A program made the position numbers and the translations under genes. DNA of 11,924 bases from an uncultured Lachnospiraceae bacterium (GTDB lineage: Bacteria; Bacillota; Clostridia; Lachnospirales; Lachnospiraceae). Location: contig CAJUIO010000103.1 in the NCBI GenBank assembly GCA_910586025.1, forward strand, positions 1-11,924. The letters run 5' to 3'. Every line of letters starts with the position of its first letter. Position 1 is the first letter of the stretch. The notes under the pieces were generated by a model. The model made no database searches. It saw only the letters and a list, made by a program, of their open reading frames with translations, and had not been told where the DNA came from. Positions 1-7,600 of this stretch are shown here, piece after piece.

Positions 1-107
1 GCGGAGCAGCCGCAGCGGCAGCCGAGGCTTCTGCACAGGAAGCTCCCGCAGACGAGACACCGGCCGCAGACGAAGCTCCCGCAGCTGAGGCACCTGCTGA
101 AGAATAA
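1..107 (+). CDS. rplJ: 50S ribosomal protein L10, C-terminal end only (partial)
   Basis: The reading frame open at the left edge (first full codon at base 3) ends with TAA at 105-107. Only about 34 residues are visible, nearly all Ala, Glu, Pro and Asp, ending in EAPAEE. No conserved L10 domain lies inside the window, so the name rests on position: rplJ stands directly before rplL in almost all bacteria, on the same strand. L10 anchors L7/L12 dimers to the 50S subunit. Its C-terminal helix binds the L7/L12 N-termini, and in many Clostridia a low-complexity acidic tail follows, which fits what is seen here. The tail contains an 11-residue tandem duplication (see the repeat entry). Another protein with an Ala/Glu-rich tail cannot be excluded from the sequence alone. 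Confidence 0.8.
   Translation, partial: GAAAAAAEASAQEAPADETPAADEAPAAEAPAEE
39..104 (+). repeat. 33-nt in-frame tandem repeat in the rplJ tail
   Basis: Two adjacent 33-nt units (39-71 and 72-104) begin with the same 13 bases, GAAGCTCCCGCAG, and match at 26 of 33 positions by hand count. They encode EAPADETPAAD and EAPAAEAPAEE. The unit is a multiple of three, so the frame is kept. This looks like a short duplication in the disordered acidic tail of L10. An earlier, more diverged Ala-rich stretch precedes it. Confidence 0.75.
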
Positions 108-119
108 GTAAAGAAACTA

Positions 120-136
120 TTCCGCCCGGGGCGGAA
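120..136 (+). other. GC-rich intercistronic hairpin between rplJ and rplL
   Basis: TTCCGCC (120-126) pairs perfectly with GGCGGAA (130-136) around a 3-nt loop, giving a 7-bp stem. It begins 13 bases after the rplJ stop and ends 21 bases before the rplL ribosome binding site. No T-run follows, so it is not an ordinary intrinsic terminator. Its position suggests an RNA processing or stability element, or a device that separates translation of rplJ from that of rplL, which is needed in several-fold excess. That role is inference. Confidence 0.55.
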
Positions 137-157
137 ATCACAGAAATAATATTAAAT

Positions 158-162
158 GGAGG
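158..162 (+). promoter_or_regulatory. rplL ribosome binding site, decides the start
   Basis: GGAGG lies 8 bases before the ATG at 171. An earlier in-frame ATG at 156-158 overlaps this motif and has no site of its own, so the start at 171 is chosen. The resulting protein begins MAKLSTQEF, as L7/L12 proteins do. Confidence 0.85.
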
Positions 163-170
163 AAATTAAA

Positions 171-545
171 ATGGCAAAATTATCCACTCAGGAATTTATT
201 GACGCGATCAAAGAGCTTACAGTATTGGAATTAAATGATTTAGTAAAAGCATGTGAGGAAGAATTCGGAGTATCCGCAGCAGCAGGCGTTGTGGTAGCAG
301 CTGCAGCAGCAGAGGGCCCGGCAGAGGAAGAGAAGACCGAGTTTGACGTTGAGCTTACAGAGGTAGGACCTAACAAGGTTAAGGTTATCAAGGTTGTCCG
401 TGAGGCCACAGGTCTTGGACTTAAGGAAGCTAAGGATCTTGTTGATTCCGCTCCCAAGATGGTTAAGGAAGCAGCGACCAAGGAAGAGGCTGAGGAAATC
501 AAGGCTAAGCTGGAAGGCGAAGGAGCTAAGGTTACTCTTAAGTAA
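171..545 (+). CDS. rplL: 50S ribosomal protein L7/L12
   Basis: This 124-residue protein is the multicopy stalk protein of the large subunit. It binds L10 as dimers and recruits translational GTPases such as EF-G and EF-Tu. The whole family architecture is present: an N-terminal dimerisation domain (about 1-35), a flexible Ala-rich hinge (about 36-55), and the globular C-terminal domain (about 56-124) with the conserved helix GLGLKEAKDLV (81-91), which contacts factors. Length is close to the usual 120-125 residues. It follows rplJ by 63 bases and is closed by a strong terminator, so it ends the upstream ribosomal-protein unit. Its partner EF-G is encoded about 9 kb downstream in the same window. 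Nothing is truncated or unusual. Confidence 0.98.
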   Translation: MAKLSTQEFIDAIKELTVLELNDLVKACEEEFGVSAAAGVVVAAAAAEGPAEEEKTEFDVELTEVGPNKVKVIKVVREATGLGLKEAKDLVDSAPKMVKEAATKEEAEEIKAKLEGEGAKVTLK

Positions 546-561
546 TTCGGTTTTTGGATTG

Positions 562-604
562 AAACCCCGGTTTTCTGTATCATATGCAGAAACCGGGGTT
601 TTTT
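562..604 (+). terminator. Strong intrinsic terminator after rplL
   Basis: The arms AAACCCCGGTTT (562-573) and AAACCGGGGTTT (590-601) form a perfect 12-bp stem. The inner bases can extend it: CTG (575-577) pairs with CAG (587-589), leaving one bulged T. The 3' arm runs into six T residues at 599-604. The hairpin begins 16 bases after the rplL stop. It should end most rplJ-rplL transcripts before rpoB. Confidence 0.9.
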
Positions 605-636
605 GTGAAAATTGTGCTAATTTTTCCCAAATAGTG

Positions 637-675
637 AAAAATTTTGTTGACTTGCATTTTGATTTGTAGTAGTAT
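637..675 (+). promoter_or_regulatory. Sigma-A promoter for rpoBC, with UP-like tract
   Basis: The -35 element is TTGACT (647-652) and the -10 element is TAGTAT (670-675), separated by exactly 17 bases. An A/T block, AAAAATTTT (637-645), lies directly upstream where an UP element would be. The 42 bases between the terminator and the -35 are about three-quarters A/T. Transcription should begin near base 682, leaving a leader of about 75 bases before rpoB. Five of six bases match consensus at -35 and about five of six at -10. Confidence 0.8.
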
Positions 676-680
676 GGAAA

Positions 681-717
681 GTGCACTATTGTGGTGTGGT
701 ATGCACATTTGAATGTG
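681..717 (+). other. rpoB leader with two competing small hairpins
   Basis: GTGCA (681-685) can pair with TGCAC (702-706). CACAT (704-708) can instead pair with ATGTG (713-717) around the loop TTGA. The two stems share bases 704-706, so they exclude each other. Both are only 5 bp, lie at the predicted 5' end of the rpoBC mRNA, and are not followed by a T-run. They may matter only for message stability, or may be chance. Confidence 0.3.
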
Positions 718-742
718 GAAGAGTATCATAATTATAAAGAAC

Positions 743-749
743 GGGGTGA
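743..749 (+). promoter_or_regulatory. rpoB ribosome binding site, decides the start
   Basis: GGGGTGA lies 7-8 bases before the ATG at 757. The same frame is open back to a GTG at 691, but that codon is only about 9 bases from the predicted transcription start and has no ribosome binding site. The added 22 residues also do not resemble RpoB. The start at 757 gives MEKNRIRPIAAGK, as in related RpoB proteins. Confidence 0.8.
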
Positions 750-756
750 AGTGTCA

Positions 757-3700
757 ATGGAAAAGAACAGAATACGTCCTATTGCTGCAGGCAAGAACAT
801 ACGTATGAGTTACTCACGGCAGGAAGAAGTTTTGGAGATGCCTGACCTGATAGAAGTCCAGAAGGATTCCTATAACTGGTTCTTGAAAGAAGGCCTCAAG
901 GAAGTTTTTGAGGATATTTCTCCGATTGAAGATTACAGCGGTCATCTGAGTCTTGAATTTGTGGATTTTGAACTGTGCGAGGACGATGTAAAATATTCTA
1001 TTGAAAAATGCAAGGAAAGAGATGCCACTTATGCAGCGCCTCTTAAGGTAAAGGTACGTCTTTATAATAAAGAGAAGGAAGAAATCAGCGAGCATGAGAT
1101 TTTCATGGGAGATCTTCCGATCATGACACAGACAGGAACCTTTGTGATTAATGGTGCTGAGCGTGTCATCGTAAGCCAGCTTGTCCGTTCCCCCGGTATC
1201 TATTATGCAATTGGCCATGATAAGATAGGTAAGAGACTGTTTTCTTCTACTGTGATTCCTAACCGAGGTGCGTGGTTGGAATACGAGACGGATTCCAACG
1301 ATATTTTTTATGTACGTGTGGATCGGACAAGGAAGGTTCCGATTACGGTTCTGATCAGAGCTCTCGGCGTAGGGACAAACGACGAAATTCGAGAGCTGTT
1401 CGGTGATGAACCCAAGATAGAAGCAAGCTTTTCCAAAGACGTTTCTGATAATTATCAGGATGGTCTTTTAGAGTTATACAAAAAAATACGTCCGGGCGAG
1501 CCTCTCAGCGTGGAGAGTGCGGAGAGTCTCATCAACGCCATGTTTTTTGATCCCAGAAGGTATGACCTTGCCAAGGTGGGAAGATATAAATTCAACAAGA
1601 AGCTGTCCTTCCGCAACAGGCTGCGGAATCATGAGCTGGCTGAGGATGTGGTGGATCCCTTTACAGGAGAGGTGCTGGCGGAGGCTGGCAGCAGGGTGAC
1701 AAGGGAAATGGCCGATATGATCCAGAATGCGGCGGTTCCTTTTGTGTACCTGCAGACAGAGGAGAAGAATGTCAAGGTTCTCTCCAATATGATGGTGGAT
1801 ATTACCAACTTTGTGGACTGTAAGCCCAGAGAGCTCGGAATTACGGAGCATGTTTATTATCCGGTGCTTGCACAGATTCTGGAAGAGTTCGGGGAGGATC
1901 CCCAGGCTCTTGCGGAAGCGATACGAAAGAATGTGCATGAGCTGATTCCCAAGCACATTACCAAGGAGGATATTATTGCCTCCATCAACTACAACATTCA
2001 TCTGGAATACGGCATCGGTAATGACGATGATATTGACCATCTGGGTAACAGACGCATCAGAGCGGTGGGCGAGCTTTTGCAGAACCAGTACAGGATCGGT
2101 TTATCCAGACTGGAAAGAGTGGTGCGCGAGAGAATGACCACTCATGATGCGGAGGAGATTTCACCGCAGGTTCTCATCAATATCAAGCCGGTGCAGGCGG
2201 CGGTGAAGGAGTTCTTTGGTTCCTCCCAGCTGTCTCAGTTCATGGATCAGAATAATCCGCTTGGCGAGCTGACTCATAAGAGGCGTCTGTCCGCATTGGG
2301 ACCGGGAGGTCTTTCCAGAGACCGTGCCGGATTCGAGGTGCGTGACGTGCATTATTCCCATTATGGAAGAATGTGCCCCATTGAGACACCCGAGGGTCCT
2401 AATATCGGACTGATCAACTCCCTGGCATCTTATGCGAGAATCAATGAATATGGTTTTGTGGAAGCGCCGTACCGCAAAATCGACAAGTCGGATCCGCTCA
2501 ATCCCCGTGTCACGGATGAAGTGGAATATATGACGGCGGATGAAGAAGATAATTATCATGTGGCTCAGGCAAATGAGCTTTTGGATAAAGCGGGACATTT
2601 TGTAAGGAATACGGTTTCCGGACGGTATAAGGAGGAAACCTCTGAGTATCCCAAGGCCATGTTTGACTACATGGACGTGTCCCCGAAGATGGTGTTTTCC
2701 GTAGCTACGGCACTGATTCCTTTCCTGGAGAATGACGACGCAAACCGTGCGCTGATGGGATCTAACATGCAGCGTCAGGCAGTTCCGCTGCTTACAACGG
2801 AGGCTCCTGTTGTGGGAACCGGTATGGAGCCGAAGACGGCTGTGGACTCAGGCGTGTGTCTTGTTGCGAAAAAACCGGGAACCATAGACTACGTGTCCTC
2901 CAAACTGATCCGGATTTCTTATGATGATGGGGAAAAGGCGGAGCACAGGCTGACCAAGTTTTCCCGAAGCAATCAGTCCAACTGTTATAATCAGAAGCCG
3001 ATTGTGACAAAGGGCGACCATGTACAGGCGGGACAGGTGATTGCGGACGGACCGTCCACTTCCGCCGGGGAGCTGGCTCTTGGAAAGAATCCCCTGATCG
3101 GATTTATGACCTGGGAAGGCTATAATTACGAGGACGCGGTTCTTTTGAGCGAGAGGCTGGTGCAGGACGATGTCTACACGTCGGTGCACATTGAGGAATA
3201 TGAGGCCGAGGCCCGTGATACTAAGCTGGGGCCTGAGGAGATAACCAGAGACGTTCCGGGCGTTGGCGATGATGCGCTCAAGGATCTGGATGAGAGAGGA
3301 ATCATCAGGATCGGAGCGGAGGTGCGCGCAGGCGATATTCTGGTCGGAAAGGTAACTCCCAAGGGAGAGACGGAGCTTACCGCGGAGGAGAGACTTCTCC
3401 GGGCCATTTTCGGCGAAAAGGCCCGGGAAGTGAGGGATACCTCGCTGAAGGTGCCTCACGGGGAATACGGTATTGTTGTGGATGCCAAAATTTTTACCAG
3501 GGAGAACGGCGACGAGCTCTCCCCCGGTGTCAATCAGGCGGTCCGGATCTATATTGCACAGAAGAGAAAAATTTCCGTTGGAGATAAGATGGCAGGCCGT
3601 CACGGAAACAAGGGTGTGGTTTCCCGTGTGCTTCCGGTAGAGGATATGCCTTATCTTCCCAATGGCCGTCCTCTGGATATCGTGTTGAATCCTCTTGGTG

Positions 3701-4620
3701 TGCCTTCCCGTATGAACATAGGACAGGTACTTGAAATTCATCTGTCTCTTGCGGCGAGAGCTCTGGGCTTCAACGTGGCGACACCGGTTTTTGACGGTGC
3801 CAACGAGGAAGATATCATGGACACTCTGGATCTTGCCAATGACTATGTAAACCTGAGCTGGGAGGAATTCGAGGCAAAGCATAAGGAAGAGCTGCTTCCC
3901 GAGGTGCTCGAGTATCTGTCAGAGCACAGAGATCACAGGGAGGTATGGAAGGGAGTTCCGATTTCCAGAGATGGTAAGGTGCGTCTCCGCGACGGAAGGA
4001 CAGGAGAATACTTTGACAGTCCGGTTACAATCGGGCATATGCATTATCTGAAGCTTCACCATCTGGTGGATGACAAGATCCATGCGCGCTCCACGGGACC
4101 GTACTCTCTGGTAACGCAGCAGCCTCTGGGCGGTAAAGCGCAGTTCGGCGGACAGCGTTTCGGAGAGATGGAGGTTTGGGCTTTGGAGGCATATGGTGCA
4201 TCCTACACGCTTCAGGAGATCCTGACCGTGAAGTCTGACGACGTGGTTGGACGTGTTAAGACCTATGAGGCGATCATCAAGGGTGACAATATACCCGCAC
4301 CCGGTATTCCGGAATCCTTCAAGGTGCTGCTGAAGGAGCTGCAGTCCCTGGGTCTGGATGTGCGTGTGCTCCGGGAGGACAATACGGAGGTCGAGATCAC
4401 GGAAACTATTGATTACGGCGATACCGATTACCGCTATGAGATCGAGGGTGATGACAAGAACTATGACTATGGCAAGAGTTCCTTATCTTCCATGGGCTAT
4501 CAGCAGCAGGAATTTGACGAGGAAAGCGGCGAGCTGATCAATGCGGAGGAAGAGGAAGGCGAAGAAGAATTCGGTGACGATTTTGATGAGATATTGGATA
4601 CCGATTCCTATGACGAATAG
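757..4620 (+). CDS. rpoB: DNA-directed RNA polymerase subunit beta
   Basis: RpoB forms, with RpoC, the catalytic core and DNA/RNA channels of RNA polymerase. The protein has 1287 residues, against about 1190 in Bacillus and 1340 in E. coli. Visible landmarks are VIVSQLVRSPG in the N-terminal protrusion, the rifampicin-binding region (about 489-514, containing FMDQNNPLG and THKRRLSALG), IETPEGPN (about 542-549), the flap with VPGVGDDAL (about 833), and the active-site block KMAGRHGNKG, whose lysines at 944 and 952 match E. coli K1065 and K1073. Resistance-determining positions are wild type: D497, H507 and S512 match E. coli D516, H526 and S531. E. coli S522 is Gly here. The last 39 residues are an acidic tail with 20 Asp/Glu. 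The gene has its own promoter and lies 73 bases before rpoC, so the two are co-transcribed. Stop is TAG. No intein or frameshift is seen. Confidence 0.98.
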   Translation: MEKNRIRPIAAGKNIRMSYSRQEEVLEMPDLIEVQKDSYNWFLKEGLKEVFEDISPIEDYSGHLSLEFVDFELCEDDVKYSIEKCKERDATYAAPLKVKVRLYNKEKEEISEHEIFMGDLPIMTQTGTFVINGAERVIVSQLVRSPGIYYAIGHDKIGKRLFSSTVIPNRGAWLEYETDSNDIFYVRVDRTRKVPITVLIRALGVGTNDEIRELFGDEPKIEASFSKDVSDNYQDGLLELYKKIRPGEPLSVESAESLINAMFFDPRRYDLAKVGRYKFNKKLSFRNRLRNHELAEDVVDPFTGEVLAEAGSRVTREMADMIQNAAVPFVYLQTEEKNVKVLSNMMVDITNFVDCKPRELGITEHVYYPVLAQILEEFGEDPQALAEAIRKNVHELIPKHITKEDIIASINYNIHLEYGIGNDDDIDHLGNRRIRAVGELLQNQYRIGLSRLERVVRERMTTHDAEEISPQVLINIKPVQAAVKEFFGSSQLSQFMDQNNPLGELTHKRRLSALGPGGLSRDRAGFEVRDVHYSHYGRMCPIETPEGPNIGLINSLASYARINEYGFVEAPYRKIDKSDPLNPRVTDEVEYMTADEEDNYHVAQANELLDKAGHFVRNTVSGRYKEETSEYPKAMFDYMDVSPKMVFSVATALIPFLENDDANRALMGSNMQRQAVPLLTTEAPVVGTGMEPKTAVDSGVCLVAKKPGTIDYVSSKLIRISYDDGEKAEHRLTKFSRSNQSNCYNQKPIVTKGDHVQAGQVIADGPSTSAGELALGKNPLIGFMTWEGYNYEDAVLLSERLVQDDVYTSVHIEEYEAEARDTKLGPEEITRDVPGVGDDALKDLDERGIIRIGAEVRAGDILVGKVTPKGETELTAEERLLRAIFGEKAREVRDTSLKVPHGEYGIVVDAKIFTRENGDELSPGVNQAVRIYIAQKRKISVGDKMAGRHGNKGVVSRVLPVEDMPYLPNGRPLDIVLNPLGVPSRMNIGQVLEIHLSLAARALGFNVATPVFDGANEEDIMDTLDLANDYVNLSWEEFEAKHKEELLPEVLEYLSEHRDHREVWKGVPISRDGKVRLRDGRTGEYFDSPVTIGHMHYLKLHHLVDDKIHARSTGPYSLVTQQPLGGKAQFGGQRFGEMEVWALEAYGASYTLQEILTVKSDDVVGRVKTYEAIIKGDNIPAPGIPESFKVLLKELQSLGLDVRVLREDNTEVEITETIDYGDTDYRYEIEGDDKNYDYGKSSLSSMGYQQQEFDEESGELINAEEEEGEEEFGDDFDEILDTDSYDE

Positions 4621-4625
4621 ATTGC

Positions 4626-4656
4626 AGGTGTGCCGGCACCTTTGAGTGTCCGGCGC
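4626..4656 (+). other. Hairpin in the rpoB-rpoC gap
   Basis: GTGCCGGCAC (4630-4639) can pair with GTGTCCGGCGC (4646-4656) to give ten base pairs (one G-T) with one bulged T and a 6-nt loop. The shorter stem AGGTG/CACCT (4626-4630 and 4637-4641) competes for the same bases. It starts 6-10 bases after the rpoB stop. No T-run follows, so it should not terminate transcription. Possible roles are ribosome release, RNA processing, or a brake on read-through, all inferred. Confidence 0.5.
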
Positions 4657-4673
4657 AGAATTCGGAGACGGAG

Positions 4674-4687
4674 AAAGGAGCAAGGGT
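4674..4687 (+). promoter_or_regulatory. rpoC ribosome binding region, supports the start at 4694
   Basis: AAAGGAG (4674-4680) lies 13 bases before the ATG at 4694, a little far. A second purine run, AAGGGT (4682-4687), lies 6 bases before it. An upstream in-frame GTG at 4646 falls inside the intercistronic hairpin and would add 16 residues unlike RpoC. The ATG at 4694 gives MSETKQEAYQPMTFDAIKIG, as expected for the family. Confidence 0.7.
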
Positions 4688-4693
4688 ATAATA

Positions 4694-7600
4694 ATGTCAG
4701 AAACAAAGCAAGAAGCATACCAGCCGATGACGTTTGATGCCATTAAGATTGGCTTAGCATCGCCCGAAAAAATCAGAGAGTGGTCGAGAGGCGAGGTCAC
4801 AAAGCCTGAGACCATCAATTACAGAACCCTGAAGCCGGAGAAGGACGGCCTGTACTGCGAGAAGATTTTTGGACCCAGTAAGGACTGGGAGTGTCACTGT
4901 GGAAAATATAAGAAGATAAGATATAAAGGCGTTGTCTGCGACAGGTGCGGCGTGGAAGTGACAAAATCCAGTGTCCGCAGGGAGCGTATGGGACATATAG
5001 AGCTTGCGGCCCCGGTATCTCATATATGGTACTTTAAAGGAATTCCCAGCCGCATGGGACTGATTCTTGATCTGTCCCCCAGAGTGCTTGAAAAGGTACT
5101 GTATTTTGCATCCTATATCGTACTGGATCCGGGAGAGACGGATCTTGAGTATAAGCAGGTTCTTTCCGAGAAGGAATACCAGGACGCAAGAGAATCCTGG
5201 GGAAACAGATTCCGCGTGGGAATGGGAGCGGAATCGATCAAGGAACTGCTGCAGGCAATTGATCTTGAGACGGAATCCGTGGAGTTAAAGACCGGCCTGA
5301 AGGAATCTACTGGGCAGAAGAGAGCAAGGATTATCAAACGTCTTGAGGTGGTAGAGGCTTTCCGGGAGTCCGGCAATCAGCCGGAGTGGATGGTGATGGA
5401 TGCGATCCCGGTGATTCCTCCGGATCTGCGTCCCATGGTTCAGCTGGACGGCGGACGTTTCGCAACCTCGGATCTGAATGACCTTTACAGAAGGATTATT
5501 AACAGGAACAACCGTCTCAAGAGGCTTCTTGAGCTGGGTGCGCCTGATATCATTGTACGCAACGAGAAAAGGATGCTGCAGGAAGCGGTGGACGCTCTGA
5601 TCGACAATGGCAGACGCGGCAGACCCGTGACGGGACCTGGAAACAGGGCGCTGAAATCCCTGTCTGACATGCTTAAAGGTAAGTCGGGACGATTCCGTCA
5701 GAATCTGCTTGGAAAGCGTGTGGATTATTCCGGGCGTTCCGTTATCGTGGTGGGGCCGGAGCTGAAGATTTATCAGTGCGGTCTTCCCAAGGAGATGGCT
5801 ATTGAGCTCTTCAAGCCCTTTGTGATGAAAGAGCTTGTTGCCAGAGGGATTTCCCAGAATATCAAGAATGCCAAAAAGCTGGTGGAGAGACTGGACACCC
5901 AGGTCTGGGATGTGCTGGAGGAGGTAATCAAGGAGCATCCTGTTATGCTGAACCGCGCCCCTACGCTCCACAGGCTCGGAATTCAGGCGTTTGAGCCCAT
6001 TCTGGTAGAGGGTAAGGCGATTAAGCTTCATCCGCTTGTGTGTACCGCTTTTAACGCCGACTTTGACGGTGACCAGATGGCTGTGCATCTTCCTCTTTCC
6101 GTGGAAGCGCAGGCCGAGTGCAGATTTCTTCTTCTGTCGCCGAACAACCTTCTGAAGCCTTCGGACGGCGGACCGGTTGCAGTGCCTTCCCAGGATATGG
6201 TATTGGGTATCTACTATCTCACCCAGGAAAGACCGGGGGCAACAGGAGAGGGACGATTCTACAAAAATGTGAATGAAGCCATACTGGCTTATGAAAACGG
6301 GGCCTGTACGCTGCACTCCCGGATCAAGGTCAGAGTAACCAAGGAGGATGCGGCGGGAAATAAGGTCAGCGGGACCGTGGATTCCACGCTGGGACGTTTT
6401 CTGTTCAACGAAATCCTTCCCCAGGATCTGGGCTTTGTGGACAGGAGCAAGCCGGAAAATCTGCTTCTTCCGGAGGTGGATTTCCATGTGGGTAAAAAGC
6501 AGTTAAAGCAGATTCTTGAAAAGGTAATCAATACCCACGGAGCATCCAAGACGGCGGAGGTTCTGGACTTAATTAAATCAACAGGATATAAATATTCCAC
6601 GAAGGCGGCGATGACGGTTTCCATTTCCGATATGACCGTGCCTGCAAGCAAGCCTGAAATGCTTGCACAGGCACAGGCTACCGTGGATAAGATTTCCCAG
6701 AATTTCCGGAGAGGTCTGATCACCGAGGAGGAGAGATACCGTGCGGTGGTGGAGACATGGAACGACACGGATAAGCAGCTGACAGACGTGCTGCTTGCCG
6801 GACTGGATAAATATAATAATATCTTTATGATGGCCGATTCGGGAGCCCGCGGATCCAATCAGCAGATTAAGCAGCTGGCCGGAATGCGCGGATTGATGGC
6901 GGATACAACGGGAAGAACCATTGAGCTTCCCATTAAGTCCAACTTCCGTGAGGGGCTGGACGTACTGGAATATTTCATGTCGGCGCATGGAGCCCGGAAG
7001 GGTCTGTCCGACACGGCGCTTAGAACAGCGGACTCCGGATACCTTACGAGAAGAATGGTGGATGTGTCTCAGGAGCTGATCATCCGTGAGATTGACTGTA
7101 TGGAGGGAGCGGATACGATTCCGGGTATGGTGGTCAAGGCTTTCACTGACGGCAAGGAAGTGATAGAAGGGCTGAAGGACAGGATTACGGGAAGGTATTC
7201 CTGCGAAGAGATTAAGGACGGAGAGGGCAATGTGATTGTCAAGAGCAATCATATGATTACACCCAGCCGTGCAGCCAGAATACTGAGCGTAGGCGTGGAT
7301 GAAAACGGCCAGCCCATTGAGAGTGTCAAAATCCGTACGATTTTGAACTGCCGTTCCCATAACGGCATCTGTGCGAAATGCTACGGTGCCAATATGGCAA
7401 CCGGAGAGGCCGTGCAGGTGGGAGAAGCAGTGGGTATTATTGCCGCACAGTCCATCGGCGAGCCCGGTACTCAGCTTACGATGCGTACCTTCCACACAGG
7501 CGGTGTTGCCGGTGACGATATCACACAGGGTCTTCCCCGTGTGGAGGAGCTTTTTGAGGCAAGAAAGCCCAAGGGACTTGCGATCATCGCCGAGTTTGGC

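Noticed and set aside
394..669. 91-codon + strand frame overlapping rplL in another frame
   Set aside because: It reads rplL out of frame and continues through the terminator hairpin. It has no independent signals.
691..756. 22-residue N-terminal extension of RpoB from the GTG at 691
   Set aside because: There is no ribosome binding site, the start would lie about 9 bases from the predicted 5' end of the mRNA, and the residues are not RpoB-like.
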